Positions 1 through 12,959 are shown, numbered from the stretch's first letter. The stretch: 64,000 nucleotides of DNA from Welwitschia mirabilis (GCA_051453625.1 JBOZIK010000001.1:135661669-135725668), one strand, 5' to 3'. Numbers and translations: made by a program. The notes: generated by a model from the sequence alone, not told the origin.

Positions 1-946
1 AATACAAGTATTCCTCTTTTACTTGTTTTGGATCTCTTCTTGTTTCAACTTTTTAACACTATTACTATTACTATTATAGATCTGAAGCATTCCTCCACTT
101 TTGGATCATCTATGGAATCATTATTTGTGAAATTAGATCCTAAGTTGCTTTTGCTCTTTCATTTGGATTTAATTTGTCAATGCGTTTCAGCCTTCTAAAA
201 TCATTTTCATTTCCATTTTGCAAAAATTCCTTTTTGTTTCAATAGATCTGAAGTGAAGGAATCTGGATATAAGCAGGAAAATCACATAAAATCATTGTAG
301 CATCTAGAGGCACTCAGCTAAAGATTAGAATTGCAGTCCGTTTGATAGTGTAGATTCTGGATAAATTAGTAGAATTTCCGACTACAGAAATTAGGTCTTT
401 AGTTTTGATGAAGGACAGCTTGAAGTCATTTTCCATGAAAGTCGCAATTGCCATTGCAATAAATGACTTTTCTTCATGGCTTCAGTGGTTACTTTTTGGA
501 AACAGTATTACAAAATCTAAACAAGGATTTTTTTTCCCTCACTCATTCAATGATAGTTATTATTTTTTTTAAAATTACCCTAATTTCCCACTTGAAGACC
601 TTCTGAATTACTTGAATTTTTTGTTTTGGCTATGCATTTATTACCTTTCTGATTAGTAATTATCATTCTTATTATAAAAGAAAGGAAGAAAATAATAAAA
701 TCTTTATTTTTTGAGGGGTAAGGCTAAGAGAAAGGGCATAGGTTATCCATTTTTATGATCTAAGGCTTCATAGTTTTAATGTTTTAAGAAGAAAAGGAGG
801 GTTAAAATTTCCAACTCATACCTAGTAAAATTTTGTGAAAAAAACTTTCATGTTGGAAAGTTAAAATACAATTATTAATAATTAACAAAGTTGTGTAGAA
901 AGTTATAAGTACAAAGTATCCTAAGTCCAAAGATGCTTCTAAGATT
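1..946. other. AT-rich DNA without recognisable gene
   Basis: No frame longer than about 60 codons looks like a known protein. There is a short imperfect ATT-trinucleotide run near 58-78. The right part, from about 840, probably belongs to the leader or extreme N-terminus of the copia gag remnant that follows, but no LTR or primer site is visible upstream of it. Confidence 0.5.
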
Positions 947-1560
947 GATGGATGGGAAGATGCAGATAAAGAAGCTCTTTCACTCATTGGTCTTAGCTAG
1001 GAAAATGATTATCTTTGCCATATTGATTTATCTAAGTCTTTAAATGAGGTTTGGACTGATTTCAATCATCTATTTGGTTCAAGTGGTGAAGCAAAACAAA
1101 ACCTCAAGCATCACTTGGATAGCTTGAAATTGGAAGAAAATGGTAATATGAATCAACACATCACCTACTTCAAATCTTTGTTAACATAACTTGTAACAAT
1201 AAATAAAAAGTTGATGATAATGAATGTCAAAGCAATTTTGTTAAGTAGTCTTCCTACACAATACAAGTAAATTGTATTTAGTTTGAAGAAAGTCTCATGC
1301 ACTCTCAAAAGCACACTACCCTACTTGATGAGGAAGGAAAATGGACAAAGATGAACAAAACAATGCTTTGATTGCTAATAGGATTCAAAAACAAAATTTC
1401 ATAGGAGGAAAATGCTTCTATTGTCAAAAAGAAGGACATGCAGCTATAAATTTCTATCAAAGGGCTAGGAATAGCAAAACAAACAAGCTCTACTTGCAGA
1501 AGAATCCATTCAAGAAGATGAAAAAGATTCAAATTCTACTAAAGAAATTATTGGTACCTT
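947..1560 (+). pseudogene. Ty1/copia gag remnant (UBN2-type) with broken zinc knuckle
   Basis: The frame beginning at 947 reads like the gag of plant copia elements. It has the block DGWEDADKEALSLIGLS, a TAG stop at 998-1000, then the conserved stretches LCHIDLSKSLNEVW and FGSSGEAKQNLKHHLDSLKL, the UBN2/Retrotran_gag region. A later frame (1341-1577) holds the nucleic-acid-binding knuckle, but its last metal ligand is changed: CFYCQKEGHAAINF has Phe where the CCHC motif needs Cys. Several stops and at least one frame change make it non-functional. In a live element gag would form the capsid that packages element RNA. No protease, integrase or RT follows; the frame runs within about 250 bp into a polypurine tract and an LTR. 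Confidence 0.82.
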
Positions 1561-1671
1561 CTAGTTATGTGTCCTGATACTTTCCAGATTATTGTTTCTA
1601 GTTATGTATCCTAGTACTCTTCAGATTATTGTTCCTAGTTATGTGTTCTGGCACTCTCCAGATCATTGTTT
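1561..1671 (+). repeat. Three tandem 37-bp units after gag
   Basis: Units start at 1561, 1598 and 1635. Each begins CTAGTTATGT and ends near CAGATTATTGTTT, with a few substitutions between copies. The period of 37 is not a multiple of three, so it was not expanded under coding constraint. It lies between the gag remnant and the polypurine tract. Confidence 0.85.
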
Positions 1672-1810
1672 CAAGTGATGTTTCAAGTTTGTTTCAAGAT
1701 AGTTGAAGGTTATGTTCCAAGTATTTTTTTAAATAGTTTTCAAAATCAATATAGATATGTTGCAATTTCTATTATGTGAGTGTGATGTAAAATCTTAGAA
1801 GATTTCACAT

Positions 1811-1822
1811 CATGGGGGAGTT
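1811..1822 (+). other. Polypurine tract (plus-strand primer) of the gag-only copia element
   Basis: CATGGGGGAGTT lies immediately before TGTAGAAAAT, the likely first bases of the LTR. A G-rich tract abutting TG is the usual signature of the 3' LTR junction in copia elements. Confidence 0.7.
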
Positions 1823-2112
1823 TGTAGAAAATATTTCTTAAATAGGCATAAATGGATATGCCCATGTGTCTTTGGTTTATTTTGAATTAGTTCAACAGTT
1901 TCTTATTTTTAAGAGATTAGATCCCTTTCTTACGAATCTAATCCTCTATTCTTGGATTATACATTAGTATAAATATGCTTGATGAAAATAAATATTTTGA
2001 GCTTGCATTCCATTATTTAATCCTTCCAGCTCCCATTGTGTTTCTGACTCTTTTAGAGACCATATAAATGCACAAAACCTATTACTCTAAAGAACAATAT
2101 TTCACTACTATC
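1823..2112 (+). mobile_element. 3' LTR of the gag-only copia element (end lost in gap)
   Basis: Begins TGTAGAAAATATTTCTTAAA after the polypurine tract. It contains a TATA-like ATAAATATGC near 1971-1980 and an AATAAATATT element near 1988 that could act as a polyadenylation signal. The right end is cut by a 10-N gap (2113-2122), so length and target duplication cannot be read. No partner 5' LTR is visible in 1-946. Confidence 0.65.
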
Positions 2113-2122
2113 NNNNNNNNNN
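2113..2122. other. Assembly gap (10 N)
   Basis: Ten unknown bases. The true size is not known from the sequence. Confidence 0.99.
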
Positions 2123-3824
2123 TGTCATCATCTTCATTCTTGTTATCAACACTATCATAGTTTAGTAGCATTATCTAAACTTTATTTCAACTATATGAGT
2201 TCAACTTTGTAGGTCATAGTTCCTCACTTAATTTTCTAAATGCTTAACTCCTCTAACACAAGACCAATAATTAGGCATTATACTCATTAATTGTACTACT
2301 CCATTTCGCATGTGAATATGCTATAAAGTAAGCCAATACAAAGAAGCAAATTAAGGGTAAGCCAGAGTGGTAACATAGTAAAATTAGAAAACCAGGAGCA
2401 GAACTATGAAAACTAAAAGCTATTCCAAGAAATTGAGGTCAACAGTAAATCTTTAATACTCCTCTCTTACCAACATAAGCATAAGCCTCAATGTGTGATT
2501 TGGTCCTAAAAGTAAGGGATACATCCTTAATACTCCTCCCTTAGTAACATAAGCATAGGCCTCAATGTATGATCTGATCCCAATAGTCAATGCATTTGCA
2601 TCAAAGATCTTGAGAATTGTTACAGATAACAATCTAATAAATTAGTATGATTATCCTTCCTTTACATACCTATGAATTATTTCACCAAATTGCATGTCAT
2701 ATTGTTCATGATTTGCTAAGAGCCACAATTTAAATCTTACTTTTAGTCATGTATCAAAGAATATTAGTTCCTACGTTTGGGTTGCTTTTTAAAGATTTAG
2801 CATGTTGTGATATCAATATTATCAACACAAAAAAGCTATTGTAAAGCAAAAACCATCTCTGAGACAACAATGTAGGTTACTTTTTAAATGTACTCTAAAC
2901 TATTTATTTTGTTAGTTGTTTTGTTTTATAATTCAAACTTGATTATTTCATAAATGTCCAAGAATTCTATGTTGGGAATGTCGTAATTACCATGGAATTT
3001 CAAGCCCTTTTTGATACAAGCACATTGTTTACATTTCTTGCTAGTCTAATACATAAGAGTCTCATATCAAATGTACATTAAACTCTTTCTTCTTATTACT
3101 TCTTGCAAGTATAACACTAATGGTTTGGCTATGTGAATGAACATATTTTATAATTATTTTAGTATTACTATCAAAGCACTAATCCTATGATTCCAAGTGA
3201 ATATGATGAAGTTATCTTTTAAAATTTTTCTTCTAGATTAGGTTAGTAGTATTAAATCAACTATTTCACTGTTAGATGATTAACATTTCTACATTAATAC
3301 TATAGAAAATTTTAGAAAGAATTTATAAAATGTGTTTGTATAATGATGATTATAAACTTAATTAAGCATATAAGATAGTTTTTACTTTACTATTAGTAGA
3401 GGATACAACTTTTTTGTTCTTAGTCAAGTAACTTTGTGAAGCCTTGTACTTTTTCCATCAAAGAAGGTCAAATGCCTTTTCATAAGATTCTTATGCTCAT
3501 ATTTGTGGGTTTTCATAACCCAAGTATATAAAACTAAATTTGATAATCTTCTATCATCATATGGATCTCACCAAGATTTGGTATATCTCTTTTTATTTAT
3601 TCCTTTAATCAAAGAGAGTGTCTTTATCTATGAATGCCTTTTTTTTACTAGATCATTCTTGTGTATCTTCATGAACACTTGGATACATGCACTCACTGAT
3701 TTTGTTTTACAAGAAAATAGATTTTAAAGAGGACTATATAGCTAGAAATCTTGAGAACTAAATGCTTTTTAGAATTCAAGCATTCATAAATTTTATCTTT
3801 TGGGGAGACCTGTGATGGAAAAGG
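2123..3824. other. AT-rich DNA without recognisable gene
   Basis: Both strands were read. Apart from the small tandem repeat at 2451-2584 I could not assign any protein or RNA. A short minus-strand frame near 2940-3060 is open, but I do not recognise it. Confidence 0.45.
2451..2584. repeat. Two tandem copies of a ~74-bp unit
   Basis: CTTTAATACTCCTCTCTTAC at 2451 recurs as CCTTAATACTCCTCCCTTAG at 2525. Similarity continues through 'AACATAAGCATA' and 'CCTCAATGT', with about ten differences. It is a simple local duplication. Confidence 0.85.
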
Positions 3825-5189
3825 TGTTCATTTGACTAAAATGAATCATATTTAAAAAAAGTTAACACTCAGTATTATTCTTCCACAAGGATAATTTAGA
3901 TGGCTTAACAAAATTTACACAAGTCTTGCTTTACTTGCGAGTGAGGAAAAATAAAAGGAAACGGGTGGAGGGGGGTGGAGTTGAGATTGTTATCTTAAAA
4001 CTTCAAAAGAGTAGGAAAGCGAGCAAGTTCCAGGGTTTATCTCAACTCATCCGCTATGATTCTTCACTCCAATAATACCATGTTCCTTCTTGAAACATAC
4101 TTCAACTTATCAAGTAATAACAGCTCAAGTTACAGTGACATAATCTCATTTACCATATGAGAGTTGATGAATTTAAAAGTCACTTAATCCTTTACAACCC
4201 TAAAATAAGTAGGAACAGTAAAGATTAAATGTGCTTAAGATCCATCAAATAAAAGGGACTTTAGACTAATTACTTAAGAAACTCACTCAGATGATAAAAT
4301 AACTTGATAATGTAGGTTTACTAAGCATTAAAGTTATGAAGCTATTCATGACTTAACATTAAAATAAACTTCTACTTATATTGAATCACAAAAGATAGTC
4401 TACATAAAAGGAAGAATAAGGAAGCTAAAAAAGACTACTTAAGTTATCCTTGAAACAACCCCAATCCCTAAAGAAAGTATGTAGAAGACCATGTCAACTT
4501 AGTACTCTAAGAGCTTTATTGCTTTACCAAAATGAAGAATATTAAAAATAAGGTCTCACGGCTCTTTTATAGATAAATGTGAGGTGATGGGTGGTTACAA
4601 GCCTTTGACTTGTAGCATTAGATGAATAGTTATACAATATGACATATAGTGTTAGGTAGGCTATTTATCATTTTCCATTAGGTAGGAATCATTATGATGA
4701 GCTTACCACTTGGCTTCTAGACATTGCTGCTGCTATTAACTAAAGATGCTATCATGTGTTTCCACTGTCATCTTACTTAGCACTGTCACATGTCACTACT
4801 ATGTGTCGTTGTCATCACTGCCATGTCTCATAAGAGATGCTATTTATTTTTTATATGAAATTTAATTAAGCCCATAACCAAATTTGGTGTATTTTTACAT
4901 GACAAGTTAGGAACATGAGAATTGAGGCATTCTGCTTAGAAGGATCTAAGGCACTAGTGAGAGAAGGTGGCGATGCTGATATTTTAAGCATAATGATGTT
5001 CATATTTTTTACAATTCCTCTGAATATGATAATTATCCTCAAAGTGTAATGGGAAGATGATAAGTTCATGGTTATCATAGAAAGATGATAGAAGACATGT
5101 TTTTATAATATATCAATTATTTTAATATATTCTATTAGGATAAATTGATTAAATAACTTAATTAAAATGTTAATTTTTATATACTAACA
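3825..5189 (-). repeat. 3' LTR of element A
   Basis: Pairs with 10154-11178 plus 26644-26998. Shared landmarks are 'TATTATTCTTCCA', 'ACTTGGCTTCTAGA', 'CATCAAATAAAAGGG' and, in the distal part, 'TTTTTTATATGAAATT' and 'ACATGAGAATT'. On the minus strand it starts TGTTAGTATA and ends near TGAACA. Divergence between the copies is large, so the insertion is old. Confidence 0.8.
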
Positions 5190-7079
5190 CATCCCCTAAT
5201 TAGACTTTTACTAGACTCTTGGTAAAAATTTAATAATAAAATGTTTAACATGGGAAACTTATCTAAGGGAAAACAATCAAGTGTGAAAATGATATATCTT
5301 TGAAAAATTTTTATGACCGCTTGAGGCATCAAAATTTTAAAAATTCAATGAAAAATTATGTGAAAACTAGATGTCATACTCCCAACCAAAATTAAACTTT
5401 GTCCTCAAAGTCTTATAATAAAATTATTAAAATCATTTTCATAATATATCCTTAGAAAAATCTCAATAAGTCCCTTTATTAACAGTAATGCAAAGTAATG
5501 TAACCAAGCTATGAAAAGGGAAAACTACCTACTATGGAGATGATCATTTTATCTTTCATAGAAAATGCTAAGTGAAGAGTCAATTCATAAAAACAATTTA
5601 TGTTTTATGATGCTATTTCTCATGAAATGAGGATGAAGTGGAATGGGTGATGAAGATAGAAAAATAAAATGTGGTAAAGAACTCAAACATGTGACTGATG
5701 AATAAAGGAGATAACCTACATAAGTTAATGGCCTTTATTAAATTTTTGTGATTTTTAATGAATCTCAATATCATGTAAGCATAGCATCAATTAAGTATCT
5801 TATAATAATTCAATAAATCACAACAACTTCTAAGTATAAAAGTTGGAAACAATAACACACAAAAAGGCCTCCAATTCCTAGTGTTTTCTTTCCTTTATTT
5901 TTCTTTTATACCAATATATATGTTTTCTATTTTAAGCCTTTGAATCACTTTGAGCATCCAATGTTATGACATTTTTTTCCAACAAAGCTAAGGCTATTTT
6001 TTTGTAAAGAAATTAGTTTTGTATTGCCAACAAGTGTTTATAGCCTCGATGCAATTGATTATGTCATAGTTAGATCATTAGAGTTACATTACCGGCAAGT
6101 TTCCATAGTGCTGATGTAGTTAACTAAACCCAATTAAGTGATTAATGATATGTGCATTTGAAGAAGAAATGTCATTTTTCTTTCATTTGTCTTCTCGTGT
6201 TCATTTTTTATGCACATCAGAGGGGCCATTGACTCATTAGCCTAATCAAGAAAAATTTTGTCTCCATCAACAGCTTTAAACATAATGAACATAATACAAA
6301 GGTAGATCCCACCTTTTTTAGTCATGTTTTATGAAAATCAAAGATGTTAAGCGAATGTACTTTTAACAATAAATCTCAAAATAAGTGTAACTTTTCTTTA
6401 AAGATCCATAAATATACTTAATCATTATCATTACTTAAGTGATAGCAAATCCCTTATTATTGATTTTGTTAAAGGCCATTAACCTAGGTCTATAAGTCTC
6501 ATAAATTTAGAGGTTAATGATTAGGTTTAATGATTTATAGTTTTTATGAAATGGTATAAAAGTGGATTTGATGCATAAAAAGGTTAAAGTTGTGGTGGAA
6601 TAAGTGATAATGATGTGGAGTTTTCATTAAAGGAACATATTTAGGCAACACTTAACTGCTTATGGAATTATTTTAGGAATTCCAAAGGATTCAAAATAAT
6701 TGTAACTATAACGCTCAGAGTCAATAAAACAGGAGTCAAGTAATTACATAGAATGGAGATCATTTTAAGGAAAAACTCTACACACAAGTTTAAAAGTTTA
6801 GGTAAAGCATGGAGGGTGCAATTAGTAGAGTTCAAAAATTCAAAGTTTGATGGGATACATCCTATGGATTTTCTATTCATTTCTAAAAGACAATGTAAAA
6901 CACCTTCCTTAAAAGGAGGTTCAATAGAATTCAATAGAAATATGTTCTACAATTATATTGATAGTTTCAAAGCATTAAAGGAGTTGTTTTCATTATTGAT
7001 ATTCAAGTCAAAATAGGAGGAAACATTTAACTCATGCAAAGAACATTTAGAGTCACAAATAAAATTAACTTCTTCAATA
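5190..7079 (-). other. Element A internal region between protease and 3' LTR
   Basis: On the minus strand TTAGGGGATG directly precedes the 3' LTR and is the likely polypurine tract (about 5190-5200). The rest has no clear coding sequence; where RT and integrase should lie there is only AT-rich DNA. Frames at 6668-6934 and 6753-7016 are short and may include a remnant of the protease-RT linker, but I cannot align them confidently. Confidence 0.5.
5886..6545. repeat. Dispersed repeat shared with 15158-15790
   Basis: Landmarks 'GAGCATCCAATGTTAT', 'TTGATTATGT', 'ACCCAATTAAGTGATT' and 'CATTAGCCT' occur in the same order and orientation at 15158-15790, inside element B. It is non-coding in both places, so the two elements share a 3' segment or both received the same older insertion. 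Confidence 0.75.
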
Positions 7080-7500
7080 TTATTTAGTAATTTTATTGTA
7101 TTAAAAATATTCGAGTTTATAATCATTTTTCCAAATGATATTTCCGTTTAACCATTTCTATGGTTAATAAGGGCATTAAATGTCGCAAGAAAAGGTTTTC
7201 CTAGAATAATGAGTATTGAATCATGTTTCATTATTTTTATTTCTAAAATAATAAAGTATATTAGGAAATAGTAGCTATTTACTTAGGCTATTACATCTTC
7301 AACTATTCCTAATGGTAACTTTATAGAATTTTCGACTAATTACAATTGGATCTTAGTATGTTTAAGATTGTTTAAGCCAAGTTCCTTGTATACATAATGG
7401 AATAGATTATTAACAATTGCTCTAACATCCAATAAAGCTTGCTTAATGTTTTTATCTCCAATTGTAATGGCCATTGTTGGGTGACTAGGATCTTTATAAT
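7080..7500 (-). pseudogene. Gypsy aspartic protease remnant (element A)
   Basis: The minus-strand translation from about 7500 downward gives YKDPSHPTMAITIG, then QALLDVRAIVNNLF, the active-site region. The catalytic Asp codon is at 7427-7429 and still present, but the following Gly is changed. Further on come ELGLNNLKHTKIQL, VEDVIA, ILGKPFLATFNALI and FGKMIINSNIFN, the usual order in plant gypsy proteases. TAG stops interrupt it. In a live element this retropepsin-like enzyme would cut the Gag-Pol polyprotein. It follows the gag remnant directly on the same strand. Confidence 0.85.
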
Positions 7501-7509
7501 TAGACGGTT

Positions 7510-9200
7510 GAATCATCACGCTAGTCTATTGTACTAGAGAGGCTTTATATTTCAGAGTCATGCATCTCTTTACTATGCACATATTCTTAATGAATTTTGC
7601 ATATGAGGGTATCTTTTTAATTACTTCTAAAATTCCTCTAGTTATTGTTTTTTTTATGTTCTTTTTCCTAAGTCATTGCGGAAATGGTCAAGGCTCTCAG
7701 TAAGTTGACAAAGGTTTTTCTAAATCTTTTACTATTTCTTTATTCAAAGCTTAGGAGAATGGTAAAGTTTCTTTGTAATAAGTTATGGATGATTTTATGT
7801 CCTTTACCTTCTCTTTCCTTTCATCTTTAAATTTTCTCTAAATTATTTCTTAATTTATCTTTGTGCTGCTTTAAAGATGAATATCTTTGGTTTGTTCTAT
7901 TTGGCTTGACCTTTCTTTTATAAACCTAACTTCTTTAGGATTTGACTTTAAGCTCATGGAAAGTTTACTTATGTTCCTTTATGGTTTAGGATAGAGAGAA
8001 TCTGGGTTTGGGTTATTTGGAGTTGTTTCAGACTTGAGTGATGATTTAAGTGATTTGTTTAAGGTTTTTTAATAAGAAGGTATGTTGCTTCAGTGTTTAT
8101 TCATGATTACGATTGAGTTGGATCTGGTTTACCATGAATTTTCTTATTAATCCTTCAAAGGGGATGGATAATAATGGTTTCTGATAGTCCAATGGGAAGG
8201 GATGAGAAGATGATAAGAAAAAGGGGTTTCTCAATTAGTTATTTGAATTATCCTATTTCCACAAAAAGTTTAGGTAATTCCTCCACCTGGTGTTATATGT
8301 GCTAGAATATGAGTCATTCTTTTAGTTTTACCACTAGCTCCCTATTGCATTAACTTGTTCATTTACTATTTTTTGAAATAAGAGAATGAATGGACACTTA
8401 GCTATTTCATGAGTATCTATGTAGCAAATTAGAGATTTCACTCTTTTTACTAATTTGATTATCCTATTATTAACTTCAAAGTTTTTAGGTACTTTAAATA
8501 TACTAGTAAACCTAATAGGATGATGGGGTTTAGATGGTTCACTAGGTTTCTCCCAATTTTTGGAGTTCTTAGCTATAGTTTCAAGGTAATTCCAAACTTC
8601 ATCTAAAGGCATACTAAGAAAACTACCCCTACTCATCATCTCTACCAATTGCCTATTATTAGTATACAATCCATCATAAAAGAAATTAATTTCCCTTTTT
8701 GGTTTAAAAACATGTTGTGGGAATTCTTATAATAAGTTCTTGAATCTTTCTAAGGCATGGAAAAGGCCTCATGATCTTTTTATTGATAGTTCATTATCTC
8801 TCTTCTAAAGGCATTTGTATTATGATTTGCAAAGAATTTGGATATGAAGGCCTTGTTTAGATTAGAACAAGATCTAATGGATAAGGGCTTGAGAGTGTAA
8901 AGTCATGATTTCACTTTCCTTTTAGGGAAAATGGGAAGAAATTAAGCCTAAGTGTTTGGATATTAAAGTACGGTTAACAACACACATTCAAATTCCTTAA
9001 GCTATAAGTATGAGTCTTCAGATTCTAAATCATGGAAGCAAAGTATAAGTTGGATTGTAGATGGTTTAAATTCTAACCTCTAGGATCTCTCTAGTTGTAC
9101 TATGTAGGAAAGGATTACTAAGAATTGAGGATGAAGGTAATCACCAAGGTTTTTCTTAGGGGAATTATTGGCTACAATATGTTGGGCTTTGACTATCTCT
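7510..9200 (-). pseudogene. Gypsy gag remnant (element A)
   Basis: Recognised by the order of conserved gypsy gag blocks on the minus strand: FKPSTIQLI, HDLESEDSYL, LKEFECVLL, then FANHNTNAFRREI and FYDGLYTNNRQLVEMM (about 8640-8690), and DEVWNYLETIAKNSKNWE. The longest uninterrupted piece is 111 codons (8334-8669). Nearer the protease the motif ILEVIKKIPSYAKFIKNM is the gag-protease linker common in Athila-like elements. The zinc-knuckle position is only partly kept (HEIAKCP). Many stops fall where Gln is usual. Confidence 0.85.
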
Positions 9201-10133
9201 TAACTAAGGTAGAAGGCATTTACTTGATTGATTAGATCTTGATTTGATAATGACCCATTAAAGGAAAATTAAAAACTAGATGGGTTATTTGGATTTTTTT
9301 GTTAGGACAAAGAGGCTTATTCTTTTTAAGTATTCTCATGGGGTTGGTTCTCCTATGGATTTCTCTGTTCTTTTTCAAAAGAGGTGTCCATATTGGTTTA
9401 ATTTCTAATCAATATAACCAAGTTATCTTGAATCCAAGGCATGGAAGGTTCAAAATAGGTTTCAGACAAGTTATAGAAAGTTTTTTAATAGAGCTCAAAT
9501 AATAGAATAATTTCAAAGTTTTGAGAAATGTCTTCAAAGAAGTTTCAGCAACTTTTATGCAAGAAATTCAATGGTGGTAGTTAGGAAAGGTAGAAATGCT
9601 AGTTAATATGCAAATTAAAGTTTTGATAAAATCATAGGCATTCATAAAATTCTTGTAGATCGATTTATGTGATAAGGTCACAAAAAATCATAACAAAAAT
9701 AAAAAATGACAATGAAGTGAAAATTAAATCAAAAAAAAATTTAGTGTTTTAAACATTTAATAATAGTGAATGCAGTAAATAAAAACTTAAATAAATCAAA
9801 CATAACTAATAATAGAAAGTACACAAGTAAGTTAAATGTAAGTTTTTTCCACATTGATCACAACCTACAAAAATACTATTAGACATGCAACATGAATCAA
9901 GTTAAAACAAAGAACATTAAAGAAAATTCAAAGCAGGATCAATTCAGGTATTGTTGGAGATAACCAGTGCCAACCACTAGAAAGAAAATAAAGAAAATAA
10001 TAAAATAAAGAAAAGGAAATAGGATCAATTCAGGATCACTAGACTAGACTAGTACTCACCACTAGAAAAACAAAAACTAAGCTTGCAGGAAAGTAAAGTT
10101 TGTACTTTTTTTGAGTAGCTACTTTGCCATTAT
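9201..10133. other. Element A leader, no gene
   Basis: AT-rich segment between the primer-binding site and the recognisable start of gag on the minus strand. The open frame at 9299-9502 on the plus strand is opposite the element and has no recognisable content. GAATAGGATCAATTCAGG-like phrases recur near 9940 and 10020, each next to a 'CCACTAGAAA' phrase, a small local duplication. Confidence 0.5.
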
Positions 10134-10153
10134 CCCTAGTAGTAGTGCCAAAA
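10134..10153 (-). other. Primer-binding site of element A
   Basis: Read on the minus strand, TTTTGGCACTACTACTAGGG directly follows the LTR end. It corresponds to the TTTTGGCGCCGTTGCCGGGG-type leader typical of Athila-like gypsy elements, with CpG-type positions decayed. Confidence 0.65.
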
Positions 10154-11178
10154 TAGTATTTATTTAGATATGATGAATCAAATTTAAGTTGAGTTTATAG
10201 TTAATATTATTCTTCCATAGCAATAATTGAGGTGGCTTACTAGAGTTTACACAAATCTTTCTTAACTTGTAAGTTACAAAAAGAAATGAAAAATAAGAGA
10301 GTTGAGGGTTTTACTTTGAAACTTCATTCAGAAAAGTAGGGAAGTAATCAAGATCCAAGGTTTAGATCAATTCATCCACTAGAAATTCTTCACTTTGATA
10401 ATATTTTATTCCTTTCTAAGACATACCTCAAATTATCAAGTAATAATGGCTTAGGTCATGATAACATAATCTCATTTACTATATGATAGTTGATGAATTT
10501 GAAAGTTATTTAATCCTTCAAAACCCTAAAATAAGCATGAAATTTAAGAACTAAATGTACTTCAGATCCATCAAATAAAAGGGTATCTAGATCAATTAAC
10601 TAAATAACTCACTTAGCTAATAAAATAACTTGATAATATAGGTTTACTAAGCATTAAAAGTACAAAGCTAGAGATGTCTTAAAGTCAAAATGAACTTCTA
10701 CTTGTATTGAATCAAAAAAAATACATACATAAAAGGAATAAGAAGCAAGCTAAAAAAGACTTCTCAATCTATCATTGAAACAAGCTCACTCCCCAAAGAA
10801 ATTGCTTAGATGATCATATTAACTTGATGCTTCAAGAGTTCTATTGCTTTACCAATATTAAGGATATAACAAATGAGGGCTTAAGGCCCTTTTATAGGCC
10901 AACATTTGGGGTGGAGGGAATGGGGGGGAGGTGAGGTAACAAGCCTTTTTATAGTAATAGATGAGTTATTACAAAATATGTCATATAGCATTATGTAGAA
11001 TGTTTTTCATCTTACATTAGGTAGATATCATCATGACAAGCTCAACACTTGGCTTCTAGATACTGGTGCTTTTGTCAACTAAAGATTTTGTCATATGTCT
11101 CTACTGTTATCCTAATCAGCACTATTACATATCACTACTATGTATTATTATCATCATTACCATGTGTCATAAGAAACG
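10154..11178 (-). repeat. 5' LTR of element A, first part
   Basis: Aligns to 3825-4840. It stops at AAGAAACG, where element B begins with TGTTGTAG. The remainder of this LTR resumes at 26644. Confidence 0.8.
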
Positions 11179-12415
11179 TGTTGTAGTATGTATTTATGTA
11201 AATGTTATGCTCTTAAAAAGATTCTATCATTTACAAATAAATATAAATTTTACCCAACACAACACACTAATATAGATGGGAGTGACCCAAATGTTATATT
11301 CTTATTGAAGGCATAGGCAAGAGAAAGAGAATTGATTTCAAGAATGAAACATAATGTATCTTTTAAGTATAAATAAAATGCAATGTAAAAATACTAATGC
11401 AAACATACTTATGCAAATGAAATGCAAATCTAAACTAAGTGCAACTTCCATCTGATTACCAAATCAACCTATCATAAAGATCAGCCTTGTACAATCTAGA
11501 TCAATCAAGAAATGCTATAACTAGATCAAAACCAACCTAAGCTATCACATACATCGAACAGAATATAAAAACTATGCAAAGGAAATATAATGCATCTAAA
11601 CTAATAATGCTCAACCTTAATAAAGATTGCCCTCATCATCTATATTACTATAGAAGCTATCATAGAATTAGAAGTAGCATAAACCATAAGGAACATGCAA
11701 AAAATAAAGATATGAAATAAGAATAGATTTTTAAATTAAATTCAAATTAACATCCGTGTTACAAAGTAGCAGCATCTTAATCAAAGATGCACATCCCAAC
11801 ATTAAGGAAGACGTCTCTCTGCAAATCTAATGGATGAATTTTTTTATTCTTTGGAGAATTTACAATGTAAGTAAAGACAAGTATGAGTCGAGGATAGAGT
11901 TGATATTTATTAATAAACAAACTCTACAAATAAGCAAGACTAACAAGCACAAGCATAGCCCTACCAACCGCATAAGAAAGTATGTGAGAAATGGCCAGAA
12001 TTTGGTGAAGTATGATGAATTTTATATTTGTTGTCATCCTATTAGTCATCTGAATGATACAAGAAATGATGCCACCTCATAAGAGTTCCACGTCAACTAC
12101 CAGATTGATTCTAATAGGCATCCTCCTTTTCTTAAATGTTCTGTCATCTGCATAGTCGTCTAGATGATGAGATGGATAATAGGCTTTTCTGCAGGTTTTC
12201 ATGTATTGTATTAAATTTATTGTTTATATAATTTTAAATTCAAATAGGAAATATTCTAATTTGCTCCAAATGCTATAAAATGTAATAAATATTGCATGTT
12301 TTTGTATCATTCATTTAGTTCTTCATTATCATTAAAATTCAGCATAAACCTATCTAATATCTTATAAAACTACTCAAAATACCCTATCAAATACATACAA
12401 GTTGATAGTACAACA
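11179..12415 (-). repeat. 3' LTR of element B
   Basis: 1237 bp; partner of 25345-26643. Shared landmarks are TGTTGTAGTATGTATTTATG at one end and CAAATACATACAAGTTG...ACAACA at the other. The adjacent 12416-12432, read on the minus strand as AATGGAGGCCTA, is the probable polypurine tract. It lacks the tRNA-like insert present in the partner LTR. Confidence 0.85.
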
Positions 12416-12959
12416 TAGGCCTCCATTTAGCCTTGTCAGTCCCTAACAAAACTAGGTGGATAACTAGGATTATGAACCAACTTGACTATAAATAAAAATA
12501 AATTAGATATTAAAAAATAATCTCAGATGGAATTTAAAAAATCTCAAAGATGTAGATTGAATTATCAAAAATAAAAACTAAACATTTCACTATGTAGTGC
12601 ATTGACCATATGATTGTTTGGGTTATTGTCTGGACAATATGATGGACGACAGTCTAAAAAAATGTTCTTGGAAAACAAAAATCTATGATAAAAGTTTTCA
12701 AACCAAAAATCATTAAATACACTGATAATTAATAGATCTTCACTAAAATGTACAGTAGATTAAAAAATAATCATGAGAAACATAAACAATCTTCATTAAT
12801 ACATGTAAAAATGATAAATGTGCAGGAAATCCAAAGAAATGTACACCATATTAAAACTCAAAATAAGGTGTATGTATATATAACATGAGTATTTGGTACA
12901 ATATATACGTTGGGGAATAGACAAAATATGACATAAATAAATCACCTCCTTTATCGTCT
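12416..12959. other. Non-coding 3' region of element B
   Basis: AT-rich sequence between the polypurine tract and the 3' open frame. It carries one copy of the GGACGAC/ATGATGGACGACAG motif (12625-12655) that recurs through the element. No gene seen. Confidence 0.5.
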
